64,000 nt of DNA, taken from the NCBI GenBank assembly GCA_010093605.1, contig MU004189.1, positions 937,834-1,001,833 on the forward strand. Direction: 5' to 3'. Positions 1 through 12,885 of this stretch are shown piece after piece. Origin of the DNA: Lophium mytilinum. Its lineage: Eukaryota > Ascomycota > Dothideomycetes > Mytilinidiales > Mytilinidiaceae. The position numbers and the translations under genes are program-made. Each line of letters starts with the position of its first letter. Position 1 is the stretch's first letter. Under the pieces are notes generated by a model. It was given only the letters and a program-made list of their open reading frames with translations, was not told where the DNA came from and did no database searches.

Positions 1-759
1 CAGTCACCCCCGCTGGAATTTATAGAGCCCATCGGACATGGGCCGCAGTTCCACTTTACTCGTCCCCAGTCGAGGAACATCTCGTCGCACCCTTCCAGCG
101 CCTCCGGTCGCGCATGTGCTACTAGCCCTCAAGACTCGGACGACGATGAGGACTCGGACGAAGCCGAGTCCGACCAGCAAGAGCAAAAGCCTCCCCGCAA
201 GGTCGAATATGCAGACTTCGTACTAGAAGAGCTGGAGGAGAGCGACCCGGGTTATGATAGCGAAACTGAAGTAGTGCGGCCGGATCAATTCGAGGACGCG
301 AAAAGTGATGAAGGATTGAACGAACGTTTGGACACCGACACAGGGATAGTTAGCGGCTTCTCGAAGCTGAAGTGCGAAGGGGATTCAAACGACGAAGAGG
401 AACAGAGACGTAGCTACAGGAAGAAGAAAAAGCGTTGGAGTGCCGGAATCTTCAAGCGCAGCCATAGTCAAAGTGTCGGGAGCGATTCGGATATCGAGGA
501 CACCGAGGCTCTTGACGCCCACGATGTTGGTTCCAGCGCCCGCCGGCTGCGCCGCAGGGTCCGTGGACCTATTGATAACCGGTCGTCTTTGATCTTCGAG
601 GATATTCCTAACACGAACATTCTCGAGGTCGAAGAGCCCGAAGAGGGTGGCATTCCTAAAGGGCCACCCTCAATCCCGTCAGATGACGGATTCACTCTCG
701 ACGAACTTCCATTTTGGGTCTTGGAAGATCCCATGGATGTGGATTTGGAATCTTCCTAG
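1..759 (+). CDS. Acidic low-complexity protein, 3' part (5' end outside window)
   Basis: The frame is open from the left edge to a TAG at 757-759, giving at least 252 residues; the true start lies outside the window. The protein is hydrophilic and strongly charged. It has acidic Ser/Asp/Glu-rich runs near residues 45-65, a basic KKKKR patch near residue 143, an Arg-rich RRLRRRVRG segment near residue 180, and an acidic tail with a short hydrophobic LPFWVLEDP patch. I see no enzymatic motif, signal peptide or membrane segment. The acidic stretches and basic patch would suit a nuclear or chromatin-associated protein, but that is a guess from composition only. I do not recognise the family. Confidence 0.7.
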   Translation, partial: QSPPLEFIEPIGHGPQFHFTRPQSRNISSHPSSASGRACATSPQDSDDDEDSDEAESDQQEQKPPRKVEYADFVLEELEESDPGYDSETEVVRPDQFEDAKSDEGLNERLDTDTGIVSGFSKLKCEGDSNDEEEQRRSYRKKKKRWSAGIFKRSHSQSVGSDSDIEDTEALDAHDVGSSARRLRRRVRGPIDNRSSLIFEDIPNTNILEVEEPEEGGIPKGPPSIPSDDGFTLDELPFWVLEDPMDVDLESS

Positions 760-1792
760 GGCTGTGGCTTGCTTCCGGTGCTGGCGCCATGATCCTTCCC
801 TGTTTACGCCACGTTGACGCCAGCATCCAATTACCTGCATTTCTTTGAAGCGTTTGCATTTTCTTAGGCTTGGTTTCTGCATTTCTCAGCGAGTCGTCAG
901 CGTCTAGATCTCTGTCATTTATCATCAGTTGTTTTTCCTTCTTAGATGTTGTTGACGCCGACCGTCTCGCCGTCTCGGAAGAGAGTAATCCGAAATCAAT
1001 TTTCCTATTTATATATAGTGCTGACATTCTATATGCCAAGACCTGAGCTTTATTCTGACCTCTGGGCAATACCGTCTAGCTTCACTGCCAGGCTTGGCGT
1101 CGCAGTAAGTGGCAGTACACGACTCCATGCGCCCACAACACGTACTGAAAATTCCCATCCTCAGAACCCGAACTGTCGTATCATGGCGTTATTAGGTTTT
1201 TCGACGCTGTTTGAGATCATTCGGTACATCTTCAAATTTTATAGTTTTGCTAGCGTGACAACTCCCAGGGCTACACCAAACGGCGCTTTCGTTAGACTGC
1301 GATTTGATGTGCCCGCGATAGTAGTTATCTAGCTGTTATAATTAACGTCTTGCGACTACAAAGCTACTAACGGCCGAGAATTCAGTGATCCAGACCCCAC
1401 GATTTGTAAATAAGGCAGTAAATTTAGACTCTGGGCAGTATGTTGAAACATGAAACAATGCGGGCTCAGCAAACCCGGAAGCCGGGTACAATACAGTAAT
1501 AGCCTGATTGCCTAATTCTTATTCTACACAGGGTCCATGGACATCCGCTCTGTGCATTACGAAGATACCCCACTCTCTCCGCAAAGTCTATTTCCGTTGG
1601 ATGATGGCGACAGCTGATAGTGCCTACAGATCATATAAAGCGCCATGCAATGACCTCAAGTAGTCCATCACCTTCACTTCATCAGTACTCGACTACACTT
1701 GCGGCTTTCTCTCCTACCTTATCCCTTTCTCTTTCTTCCCTTTGTCTTCATTTCTTTTCTTAGGATTTCCTTTTAGCAATTCCAAGATCATA
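760..1792. other. Intergenic region 0.8-1.8 kb
   Basis: This holds the presumed 3' UTR of the left-edge gene and the upstream region of the cupin gene. The only ORFs are short and look non-coding. Its right part has a TATA-like box and a pyrimidine-rich leader (about 1680-1770), both fitting a promoter for the gene at 1793. Confidence 0.6.
1634..1640 (+). promoter_or_regulatory. TATA-like box upstream of the cupin gene
   Basis: TATAAAG lies about 155 bases before the ATG at 1793 and is followed by a CT-rich stretch, as in many filamentous-fungal promoters. The call rests on motif and position only. Confidence 0.4.
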
Positions 1793-2705
1793 ATGTCTTT
1801 CTCAATCACCAAGATCCTCGTCGCGGCCCTAGCACTTGGTGCCGCCTCAGCCCTTCCAACAGAGTCGAAGTCTACGAACGCAAACTGGCAGCGGTCCGAT
1901 AATTCTACCCCTCCTGCCGTTGTCGACAATACCCAGCTGCTCATCGATATCGTGCAAGCTCCAACGGCAATCAAGAAGTTCCAGAAGATCTTGACGGTTG
2001 ACGGCGCAGGGAAGGAACTCTTATCCGGGGACGCTTTGAAGGCGCGTGTGGTTTTCGACTTCAACGGTGCTACGCCGGCGCTCGGTGCCACTGGTAAATG
2101 ACGATGAATCCATCGGAATAGCAGTCAGACTCACAATTCACTAGGGGGTGCACTCAAAGCCGCCAACGGCGAAACGTTCCCGGTCAGCAAAGGTCTCGGG
2201 ATCTCAACCACCCTCGGCTTCCTCGAGCCATGCGGCTTGAACACGTAAGACCCGCCATCTCTCCCTATATCTGATATTGTTCTGATATCAGTGTAGCCCC
2301 CATATCCACCCCCGTGCCACCGAGTTCCTCACCGTGGTCGAAGGCGAACTCATCTCCGGCATGGTTCTCGAAAACAACCTCGTCACAGGCGACAAACAAG
2401 AGATCACCACCGACCTCCACCAGTTCCAAGGCACCGTCTTCCCGCAAGGCAGTTTCCACTACCAATTTAACCCCTCTTGTGACAACAAGGCCACCTTCGT
2501 TGCTGCTTTGAACTCCGATGACCCAGGCACCACCCAGATCGCCCAGAACGCCTTCCTCCTCGACCCAGATGTCGTCTTGGATGCTGGTGGAATCCTCCCG
2601 GATAAGATCAGCGCCGAAGACTTCGAGAAGTTCCGCAAGGCGCTGCCGGTGAATGTCGCTACGGCTATTAATGCGTGCAAGGTTAAGTGTGGTATGTCCT
2701 ATTAA
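1793..2705 (+). CDS. Secreted germin-like cupin (spherulin-1 type)
   Basis: Exons 1793-2093, 2145-2244 and 2297-2705 encode 269 aa; the two introns (51 and 52 nt) have GT-AG ends. The ATG at 1793 opens a clear signal peptide (hydrophobic LVAALALGAASA, then a Leu-Pro junction). The cupin motif 1 appears as PHIHPRATE...EG, containing the HxH...E metal ligands of germins, and exon 3 has a GSFHYQFNP segment carrying the histidine of motif 2. The intron at 2245-2296 splits the sequence just before the metal-binding motif. Germin-like and spherulin-like proteins are extracellular beta-barrels that bind Mn; some are oxalate oxidases or stress and encystment proteins. Which activity this one has cannot be read from the sequence. 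The family is clear, the substrate unknown. Confidence 0.9.
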
Positions 2706-3386
2706 GGGAGTGGGCTGAGGGCAGTGGTAATATGGGGGTTGATTGGAAAGGGCATTTGATCTGGTCTTGTTTTGCATTGCGATGGCGTTTTGATCTTTGA
2801 TTTTTGCGGTTTTGATGAGTATAAACTTTCTTGACAGTCTTTACCTAGAATTATATTGACTCCAGTATACACTTGGAGTGGATTCAGCACAGGATCCGCG
2901 AAAAAGCGTGAGAATGCAATCATGTTTTCTGCGATCTTGACGAACGTAATCCCTGCCTGCCAGCCCTTACCTAAAATCCCATTCAGGCCTGTACTCCGCT
3001 TTGTTGTTACGATATTCAATCAGTAGTGGCGAGGAGCAGAGCCTGTCACGTGACGCGGAGTTTGGCGTCATATCCGCGTTGGAGCAAACACTGTGTACGA
3101 ATACCTACATGCATAATCGAGACAACCTGCATAGTCAGTTGATTCGCGTCGTTGAATTAGACCCATAAGATCGATCGTCTCCAATTCCTGTGCTCCTTTT
3201 GTTTGCAGATATATCCCAAAATGCAGCCTTGAAGCTTCACAGGGCGCTCTAAACGACAAGCTATACGTTGCAACTCCTTGATCCTAGAGCTGACCAACGA
3301 CACCACATCCGCCATTCACGAATAGTGAAACTTACTGAGGAACTGGTTCAAGTATAGTCCCAGCTCAATTGAGCACTACAACGACC
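2706..3386. other. Intergenic region 2.7-3.4 kb
   Basis: Between the cupin and UGGT genes I see no coding signal. There is a TCACGTGA palindrome (E-box-like CACGTG core) at about 3047-3054, which could be a transcription factor site for the UGGT gene. Confidence 0.5.
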
Positions 3387-6300
3387 ATGGGAGCAATTCG
3401 GAAGTCTCTGCCGGTAAAGGCCCTGTTCTTCCTTGGTGCCCTGCAACCTCTGTGCGCAGCCGCAAGCTCAGGAATCAATGTCGCATTGACAGCCTCTTTC
3501 GACTCATCTCCCTACCTCGTAGAGCTATTGTAAGTTGCAGCAGAAACTCCGAGAGAATGTGTCTAACAAGACGCAGAGAAACGGCAGCAGAGGAGAACGC
3601 AACCGCCTACTTCCCCATTCTCGATCGCATTGCTGAAGGTTACTTCGAACAATCCAAAACCTCTCAAGACCTCTACATTAGGTTTCTCGACCTCCTCCAA
3701 AATGACGGGCACATTACAGATCCGGAAACCCTCTCGTCGTTTCAATTCGCCCTCTCAGTGCACTCGGCCGCTCCACGTATAGAAGCACATTACCAATATT
3801 ACAACACGTCGGTGGAACCAAAATCAGAGAAAATAGCAGGATCTAATGCTTGGATTCAATTTCATGGCAAACAATATAGTACTCCGCAAATGGACGAGGC
3901 GCAGGACGCTTCGGAGAAGTCTTGGTTCGTGGATGCTGTCCAAATATGAACATAGGGATACTGACCGCAACTAGGGTTCCCGAGTTACCTTTTGACCGTG
4001 TTCTCGGTGACCTTTCAAATCCTCTCCAAGCGATTTTGTATGCCGATATAACGACGCCTAATTTTGCCAAATTCCACAAATCAAGCAGCCAAAGAGCGAG
4101 GGTCGGTGAAATTTCGTATCGTGTTCGTCACAAAACAAGTACATTGGGCCCCAGGTCACCACTCGTGGTCAGCGGTTATGGCGTAGAACTCGCGCTCAAG
4201 CGCACTGACTACATTGTCATCGACGACCGACCTGCGGAACAAGCGGCAGAAAAAGGCGCTCAAAAACCTCTTCAGGGTGAACTTCACGACGAAGACGAAA
4301 TCACTGATTTAAAGCCATTGTCTGCGTCCGAGCTGCGTTTGCTAGGTAGTAATGCTGCAAGTTTCGTTTTGAACAGCGAACAGCCTCTGGATACTCTTCT
4401 GAAACTATCACAAGACTTCCCTAAGCATTCTTCATCCATCTCCAGTCATAATGCATCCGCAGAATTCCTTGCTGAGCACAAAAGTAATCGTGAGCAGCTA
4501 CTTCCGGCTGGCTATAACGTCATTTGGATCAACGGCGTGCAAGTCAACGCTCGCGATGTTGACGCATTTTCGCTCCTCGCACACCTGAGGCGAGAGCGGA
4601 AGCTGATCAACGGGATCCGTAAGCTTGGCTTCTCTGGATCAGAGGCCATCAACTTGTTGTCGCATTCTGCCATTACGGAGTCCCATATCGACGATGAGCC
4701 ACAGCGGTACGATTTCCGGGATGAGATAGAAGGCGGTAACGTCATCATCTGGTTGAACGATGTTGAAAAGGACAAGAGGTATCAGGATTGGCCTACGAGC
4801 ATCGCTGCTGTAAGTTCTACGCTCGCTTCCTCCTGCTCTTTGGGCTCATATTTCAAAGCTTCTTCAACGCGGATATCCCGGACAACTTCCGTCTGTGAGA
4901 CGGGACATCCACAATGCTATCGTTCCTACCGACTTCTCAAATGGTAAAGATGTTGCCATGGTGGTTGATACTATTCAAAGTCTGATCAAGAGGACATTTC
5001 CGATCCGATGGGGCTTGGTACCCGCCACGAATTCTCCAGGTGCAATTGCACAAGCCAAGGTGGTGTGCCATCTTCACCAGAACTACGGACTCTCTGCCGT
5101 CATGGTGTATTTGCAAGCTGTAAGCTTTATGATCCTTATGCAAACCGAATCATACTAATCTATTCAGTCCGCGAATCATAATAAACTATCATACCCAGAC
5201 AAGGCCACATTTGAAGCAACTATCAAGAACCACAGCCTCCGTAAGGATCACGAACTGCTCCAATTAGAAGAGGTCCTCGATTCGGACCAAGCAGAACCAC
5301 GATTGGCAGGCGCTGGCCAGTATTTGGCGAGGCTCGCTTCGAATGGCGCCAATCCACCGCTCTTCTTCAACGGAGTGCCTATCATACGCAATGACGATTG
5401 GTTGCAGTCTGTGGCTCAGAGAGCTAGTGGAGACCACCGGTCTCTCCAAAAGGATGTCTTTGAAGACCTCTTTAATGAGGACTCTTGGCTGCCCTCAAAG
5501 TTCCTAGTACAAGCTGCCTTGAAACGAAACCCCTTGATCATCCCGGAGAATGAGAAGGAGATCAAATTTGTTGATTTGAGCAAACTCGATACGCTTGATG
5601 CCGACGTATTCCAAACTCTCCCTCGCTTTAGCGTTGCACATGTGGCGGACGTGGAACAGTGGGCTTACTTGATAGTCGTTGCGGACTTTGACAGCAGTGC
5701 GGGCCTACGCTTGTTTTTCCAGGCGATGGAATTCCGTCAATCTCACGAAAGCGCCGAGGTCGTGTTCATCCATAGTTCTCGCGCTCCTGTCGAAACAACA
5801 GGCTTTGCCAGTCGTCTCTACTATGCAGCTCAGCAAGAAAGGCCGCTTGAATATGCGGCCGCAGAACCGGTACCGGATGACCAAGAGGGCCATTCACAGG
5901 CATATTGGGACGCTGTCTCGCCTCTAATTGCTTCATTCAATCTCAAGCCAGGCGAGAGCTATGTAGTTATCAACGGCCGACTAGTTGGACCCATAGCAGA
6001 GGACCAAGAGTTCGACAAGGACGATTACGCTGCGCTCCTAGCGTATGAGATGAGGAAGCGGATCGGACCTGCTACCAAGGCATCCCAATTGCTCGGACTC
6101 ACCGAAAACATTCAGTCCCCATTCGTGGCCGCAAAGCTATCTTCTTTGATCTCTACCTCTACTATTTCGGATGTCCCGGAAGGTATATTCGAAGCTGCCC
6201 CATCCGTGCGTACGGATATCTTCAACCGCTGGAACTCGTCCCATACCGTTATCACCAAAGGAGACTTTGACAATGCGATCATACAGGTTGTCGCGTCCAT

Positions 6301-8089
6301 AGATCCGGCGTCCGAAGTTGCACAACGATGGATCCCGATCTTGAAGGTTCTCTCTGAACTTAACGGTGTTCATCTCCGATTGTATTTGAACCCAAAAAAT
6401 ACACTGGAGGAACTGCCGGTGAAACGCTTTTACCGTTACGTCCTGGAATCAAAGCCAACGTTTGATGACAATGGCTCGTTACGCAATCTCCGAGCCAAAT
6501 TCAATGGAGTCCCGGCAGACGCACTTCTAAATCTAGGCATGGACGTCCCTCCGTCGTGGCTTGTTGCACCAAGGGAATGCGTGCAAGATCTTGACAACAT
6601 CAAATTGAGCTCTCTGAAAGATCAGGGCGATATCGAAGCTATCTACGAACTGGAAAATATCCTAATCGAGGGTCATTCTCGGGATGTCACGAATGGGGCC
6701 CCTCCAAGAGGAGCAGAGTTGGTTTTGGGGACGCAGAAGAATCCCCATTTTGCTGACACAATCATCATGGCCAATTTGGGATATTTCCAGTTCAAGGCGA
6801 ACCCCGGATTTTTCAAGATCCAACTCAAGGCTGGCCGGAGTCGGGAAATCTTCAAGATTGATAGTGCGGGGACCAAAGGGTACGGCCCCCAGACCGGAGA
6901 CGACACTACCGAAATTGCCTTGATGAGCTTCCAGGGCACAACTCTGTTTCCTCGTCTATCTAAGAAACCAGGCCAGGAAACAGAAGACGTCCTGGCAGAC
7001 CCGATCGATCTCGCTTCTGATATTGCAGCGACAGGAGCCCAACTGGCCAACAAGGTTCTTTCCAAAGTCGGCTTATCTGGCGTAGACGCTGGCAAGGCTA
7101 TTTCCAAAGGTTCGAAATGGTGGTCCTCTATACGTTCGAGCACCGGACTAACTACTGATACCGAATCAGGAGGTCAAGCTGACATCAACATCTTCTCCGT
7201 TGCAAGTGGCCACTTGTATGAGCGCATGCTGAATATCATGATGCTGAGCGTCATGAAACACACCAAGCACACCGTCAAGTTCTGGTTTATCGAACAATTC
7301 CTGTCTCCCTCGTTCAAGTCCTTTCTCCCAACCATGGCCGCCGAATACGGATTTGAGTATGAGATGGTCACCTACAAATGGCCGCACTGGCTTCGGGGAC
7401 AGAAGGAAAAGCAACGCGAGATCTGGGGCTACAAGATTCTCTTCCTCGACGTGCTTTTCCCGCTAGATCTAGACAAAGTCATCTTCGTAGACGCCGACCA
7501 GATCGTCCGGACCGACATGTACGAGCTCGTCACGCACGACCTCAAAGGCGCGCCCTACGGCTTCACACCAATGTGCGACAGCCGGACCGAGATGGAGGGT
7601 TTCAGGTTCTGGAAGCAGGGGTACTGGAAGAACTTCCTTCGCGGCCTACCTTACCACATCAGCGCACTTTACGTCGTCGATTTGAAGCGGTTTCGCCAAA
7701 TCGCCGCTGGCGATCGCCTTCGGCAGCAGTATCACCAGCTGTCTGCGGACCCCGCTAGTTTGAGTAATTTGGACCAGGACCTTCCCAACAACATGCAGAT
7801 GCAGCTTCCTATCCATAGTCTGCCGCAGGAGTGGCTTTGGTGCGAGACGTGGTGTAGCGATGAGAGTCTGAAGGATGCGAAGACGATTGATCTATGCAAC
7901 AACCCGGAGACGAAGGAACCGAAACTGGATCGGGCGAGACGGCAGGTGCCGGAGTGGACGGTCTATGATGATGAGGTTGCTGCGCTTGCGAGACGAGCGA
8001 AGGCGGGAGATGCATCTCAGAGCGGAACAGAACAGAGCACGGCATCTGGAGACGAAGGGACGACGACGAGGATCAAGGATGAGTTGTAG
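3387..8089 (+). CDS. UDP-glucose:glycoprotein glucosyltransferase (UGGT)
   Basis: This ER-lumen folding sensor reglucosylates N-glycans of misfolded glycoproteins from UDP-glucose, returning them to the calnexin cycle. Exons 3387-3529, 3577-3924, 3975-4809, 4859-5119 and 5168-8089 give 1502 aa, the usual family length. Residues 1-26 form a signal peptide (VKALFFLGALQPLCAAA). The long N-terminal part has the tandem thioredoxin-like folds of the family (for example ITTPNFAKFH and YRVRHK). The C-terminal GT24 catalytic domain starts near INIFSVASGHLYERM and carries the DAD metal/UDP motif in VIFVDADQIVR, then NLDQDLPN and LPQEWLWCETWC. The protein ends in KDEL, an ER retrieval signal. The donor of intron 2 is weak: GTTCGT at 3925 fits best, GTCTTG at 3919 is also in phase. 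In yeast the homologue is Kre5. Confidence 0.96.
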
Positions 8090-8487
8090 AAGGTAGAAAA
8101 TGGAACAGCGGCGTATTGTTGGAGTAACTAGGATATGTAGCGACGTTTGGTATGAGTTGTATGATTAAACTTATGTAACCTGTCAGCAAGCATGAGCGGA
8201 CCGGCTTGGACGATATGCACGCACAGTCAAAAATATTCTCCATTAGTCACGTAGCCGGCGCGTGATACGTCTGCTATCCCTGCGTAGTCGCAAGCTCGCA
8301 CGGGTGGCTTGGTGGCCAATGACGAAAGTGGATTGAGCCATTTAACGCCCTAGCACTACTCAGCAATAGCGAGCGGATTTTTTCCGCACTAAGTTTTAGG
8401 TATAAGTGAGATTCGCTCTCAGAGTATAGAGCTGGCGTAACGCGGTTTTTTGTTTTCTATTTTCCTTTTTCTTCAGTCTCAGCAGTC
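8090..8487. other. Intergenic region 8.1-8.5 kb
   Basis: This is the 3' flank of UGGT and the promoter of the MFS gene. A pyrimidine-rich leader (about 8445-8475) lies just before the ATG at 8488. I see no other gene. Confidence 0.6.
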
Positions 8488-10206
8488 ATGTCTCGTACTT
8501 CAGTAGAGTTGGCGCCGTTTTCTACGTTTGTCTCAAATCCTTCTACTCAATCGCTGCACGGTGAACGGCATGAAGACCCGCCGCCTCAAAATGAGACCAC
8601 TGCTACCGAGCCAGCGAGCAAGGAAGATGTTTCTAAAGGAACGACAGCTGTCGTGATAGCTTCGGTGACTTGCGTTACGGCTGTTAGCACTCTCCTCGCC
8701 GGTCTCGTGACCGTGGGACTTCCTACAATGGCGAAGGATGTGAACCTAGATCCAAGCTTACTACTTTGGTATGTCATACAATTTTGTTTTTTAATCTATA
8801 TTTCTCAATGCATAATATAGTAAGCTAACACCAATATAGGCCTGTCTCCATTTACGCCTTAACATGCGGTTGCACCCTCCTAATCCTAGGCTCTGTCACA
8901 GATGTCGTCGGATCCCGCATCATGTATCTGATCGGCTGTCTCCTGCAATCCGCCTTCACGCTCGCGTGCGGCCTGTCTCGGACCGGGACGCAGCTGATTG
9001 TGTTTCGAGCGCTCGCTGGCGTAGCTATCTCCTTCTGTCTCCCGTCTGCAGTCAGCATTATCACCAGCACCTTTCCGGAAGGAAAGAGGCGGAATATTGC
9101 TTTCGCGTCTATGGGAGGCGGCCAGCCGATCGGCTTTTCTTTAGGATTGACGCTGGGAGGTGTGCTCTCTGACTCTATCGGATGGCGATGGGGCTTCTAC
9201 ATCGCCGCGATCATCAACACGGTCATCTTTGGATTGGCCGTGTATGGATTGCCTAGGAACATCGACTCGCAGGAACCGATCACGTGGACGCGGTTGTCGA
9301 GTGACATCGACTGGATCGGCGCTTTCATCTCCAGCATATCCCTCGCCATGCTGTCCTACGCCTTCGCGTAAGTTTCTCCTGCCCTAGAGCCTATCCACAT
9401 CCACTAACCCCCCTCCCAGCTCCATCACCGGCAACTCCTCTAACATCCGCCACCCCCTCACCCTCTCCACCCTCCTCATCTCCCTCGCCCTAATCCCCCT
9501 CTTCATCTTCTGGGTCGGCCGCCAAGAGCGCCTCCGCCGCCCCGCCATCATCCCCAACTCTCTGTGGCGCAACCGCACCTTCACCTCTATCTGCCTCGCC
9601 GTCTTCCTAACCTGGGGCGCCTTCAACGCCGTCGAAAGCATGCTCACCCTCTTCTTCCAGTACGTGCAGGAAATCTCCCCGATCCAAACGTCCATCCGCT
9701 TCCTGCCCGCCCCCTTCTCCGGCGCGCTGTCCAACATCGTTATGGGCCTCATCGTGCACCGCGTGCGCGCCGACTGGGCCGTCGCCGTCGGCACCGCCAT
9801 CGCCTGCCTCTCGCCGCTGCTGATGGCGCTCGCCGACCCCGGCTGGAGCTACTGGGCGTGCGAGTTCGTGGCTGTGTTGCTGAGCCCCGTCGGCGCGGAT
9901 GTGCTGTTCACGATCTCGAATTTGTTGATTACGAGCGTGTTTCCGGCGAAGACGCAGGCGCTGGCAGGGGGCGTGTTTAATACGGTGGCGCAGATCGGGA
10001 AGAGTGTCGGGCTGGCGACGGCGGCGGTGGTGGCGAGTAGTGTGACGGCGAGGTCGGGGTTGGCTGGTGAGGGGGAGCGGCCGAGGGCGCTGATGGAGGG
10101 GTATAGGGCGACGTTTTGGTATTGTTTTGCGTTGTGTTTGGCGACGCTGCTGGTGGCGTTGGTGGGGTTGAGAAAGATTGGGCGCGTTGGAGTGAAGAGG
10201 GAGTAG
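8488..10206 (+). CDS. MFS transporter, DHA2-like drug/H+ antiporter type
   Basis: Exons 8488-8768, 8840-9367 and 9420-10206 encode 531 aa; introns are 71 and 52 nt. After a polar N-terminus of about 45 residues, many hydrophobic segments follow, consistent with the 14-helix DHA2 layout. The first helix has TCVTAVSTLLAGLVTVGLP. An antiporter motif C-like segment is visible as GGGQPIGFSLGLTLGG, followed by DSIGWRWGFY. Family members export toxins, drugs or secondary metabolites across the plasma membrane by proton antiport, but the substrate cannot be predicted here. No biosynthetic gene cluster lies beside it. The third exon is very C-rich in its first half and G-rich near its end. A long antisense reading frame over it is a composition shadow. 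Confidence 0.9.
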
Positions 10207-10488
10207 ACGTGGTTGTTTTGGTGTCTGTAGAGTGCGTTGGAGGTCGTGTATATAAGTGGCATAGTAGACTGTTCGTGTATATATCTGGAAACTCGATGAC
10301 CTTTCACGTGTTTCTGAGCTGTGATGAGCTGAGACTGTGAAAGATACTCGAGAGATTTGAACCATCCCAATGCATTAGTCTATAGGTATTCCCGTGATTC
10401 GTTAGTGAAACGCTTCATTCTAATCCAAACGCCGGCCCTGGCCAGCAGATGCAGTGCTAGCAATATCAGCATACCAATTCCGTTACCG

Positions 10489-12479
10489 CTAGTCGTCAGA
10501 TATCTTGACTTTCTCAGCGTACTCGAGGATGTTGGAAACGACCTTCTCTTCGATCAGCTCGCCTCGGCCACCTGCAACTCGCAGAATTAGGTCGTTGAGA
10601 GAGGAGCGGCCGAGTATGTCGACGTGGTCACCTGTATGGAAAGATCAGCCCTTTATTCTCATAGATTAATGTAGGGGGATTCTCAACGAGCAAGAATTAT
10701 ACTGACCAGTGTTCGGCCCACCCCTAGGCGAAAACCTATCCGGCTCATCCGGCATCTCATGGGTTATGATCTGTACGCCCGCGGGATTGTACCGCTTCAT
10801 CTTCCAGCCTTTATTGCACATGTATCCAGTACTAAGCAGATTCACGGTCCCGTCTCCTTCGCCCATGACAACGCCATGATCAGTAGCGCCGTTCGTGTAA
10901 GAAGTGTCAATGGTTACGTTCGTCTGCGTTAGTGGGTCTAGATCGTCTTTGTAATAATACGCGCGCTCTGTATCTTTGCCTACGCCATAGAAACAATAAA
11001 TCTTCAAGTGCGGGGCGAGGGGTAGACGAGTCTCGAGTGGGTTAACCCATTTGGCGGGTATCATTTGGTTGTGTTCCACTTCGCGTTTGGTATGTGCGAC
11101 GCCAAGGGAGTAGCTGTGCAGGACCATGTCTTTGTACCAGTCCTCGGTATGGTTGAAGAGGTACGGTATTGACTGCGAAACGGTGATGTTTCTCTTCGTA
11201 TGGGTCGAATTGTTGTTTCTGAAGCGGATGAAATTTCCGTAAGTGACGTTCTGCCCTGGTCGATCGTCGGGGGCGCCGTTCTCGTCTCCCCAGACTTCAT
11301 TACCGCCCATAGGCAACATGCTCGAGATTCCGGGCATCGATCGGAATATCTCGGCTCGTTCGTGACGCGAGAGGAACTTCTCGAGTCCGTAAACGGCGAA
11401 AGCGTTGAGCTGGGCGGTGTCTTTCATTTCCCCGGATAGAACTGCGGGGATGCCTTTCATAGCTCCAAGCATACATCCACTGATGTTGATCCATGAGTCT
11501 ACATGGTCGTCCACCCATGATTTTCCACCGTCCCCATAGCCTTTCGCTTCAACCCAGTGGAAGAAGTAGTAAAGAACTTGGGAGCCCATGGAATGCGAGA
11601 GGAGCACCACCTTTTTGTCTGATACTTTAACTGCGGTTTCAATATGCGCCTTTAGACGGGTATAGTACTGGTCCCGGACCTCGTAGTTGGCGTATGATAG
11701 ACGCCAATCATAGGCAGCGGTAAACGCGTTTGTCGGATCGTATCCAATCGTCGCCAGATTTTCCAAGATCTTGTTCCATATCCAGTATCCGGTGATGAAA
11801 AAGTCGGTCGCGTCAAATCCCTGAGCAGCGCGAAGCTTTATGCCTGGAGGGTCCAGTCCTGTTATTTTATCCAGCATGATATGTCGTTTCCAGCTAGCTT
11901 TGTCCAGCACCAGTGACCGCATCATGGTCCAGGATCCCCATAGTCTTTTTCGAAAGTACTGTCGCGACGCCTCTTCTGTGCCCCAGCTCTCCAATCCCGT
12001 AGATATAACCCCGGGTATCATAATGACGGGATGGTTCGCCTTGATCCCTTCGCTGCGCGCATGTAAACCAACGGCGAAAGAATCGTAATTAACCGCGGCT
12101 TTTTCGTGTTTCTACAGAAACATCAGCTTGGTCCACGCTTCCACCGGAAGTCACCGACCTGCATTTCCTGCGCATCCCTAACCAACCCGGCTGGTAAAGC
12201 CTCAAGTATCGAATCCATGTTCAAGTCGGCCAGCGAAGACAAATCGATCATATCGTTACTCCCAGCGAAAAAGGCCGCGACGGCAATGCCGAAGAGGCCT
12301 CCCAGTCCAAACACCCACGCATTCCGTCTCTTGGTATTCCGACCTTTCTTCAGATTGTGTAGTTTCTCCGCCGATATGACTTTCATAAGGTTCGGGTTGC
12401 TCGGATCTGGTGTAGACTCTCTCGAGGGCTCGGTGGTGGAGTCGCCGCCAAAGCCTAGGCGGCGGCGAAGGGAAGACAT
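10489..12479 (-). CDS. lro1: Phospholipid:diacylglycerol acyltransferase (LRO1/PDAT)
   Basis: Transfers an acyl chain from a phospholipid to diacylglycerol, making triacylglycerol at the ER. Exons (minus strand) 12479-12159, 12111-10707 and 10631-10489 encode 622 aa. A cytosolic N-terminus (MSSLRRRLG) is followed by one membrane anchor (AWVFGLGGLFGIAVAAFFAG), then the lumenal LCAT-like hydrolase fold: VIMIPGVISTGLESWGT, YDWRLSY, the nucleophile serine in LLSHSMGSQ, the probable Asp in GEGDGTVN and His in GDHVDILG in the last exon. Intron 1 is 47 nt in phase 0 and intron 2 is 75 nt. An in-frame ATG at 12554 would add 25 residues; I prefer 12479 because family members commonly start MS-LRRR. 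It is divergent from NAA30. Confidence 0.95.
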
Positions 12480-12885
12480 GGCGTTGCGGAGGATAGGTGA
12501 GGGAGAGAGAGGTGCTCGGGGAAATCTGTTGTTTTCATGGTTACGAGCATTCATGTGAAAGGATCAGCGTCATACCCTTGGCAATTTTAATCGCAAGGCT
12601 GTCTCAGATTAGACCGTATCTAGCCCCCAGCCCCCACCAAGGCGGAATTTATATATCAATTCTCGATCTTGTTGACTCTGCAAAGTATATACATTTGTGT
12701 ACAACGATTTGAAGTACCTCTACACCTTTGAAGCTAGCTGCATAAACGAGCGGTACTCTGGTAGTTTCGAATGACTCGTAAATCACCTGTTGATCGGTAC
12801 CTGGAGGCTTGTGCACGCCAGAACTCCCCCACCAAAGCCACTCTATCTCACCCGTACCACCTCCTCGACTGCTACATACAACGGT
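12480..12885. promoter_or_regulatory. Shared upstream region of LRO1 (-) and NAA30 (+)
   Basis: The two start codons are 406 bases apart and point away from each other, so this stretch must hold both promoters. It contains no convincing coding signal apart from the possible N-terminal extension of LRO1 up to 12554. Shared regulation is inference from spacing. Confidence 0.5.

Noticed and set aside
9607-10365. Long minus-strand frame (252 codons) over the MFS transporter
   Set aside because: It is antisense to a well-supported exon, is Arg/His/Pro-rich low complexity, and reflects the C- and G-rich codon pattern.
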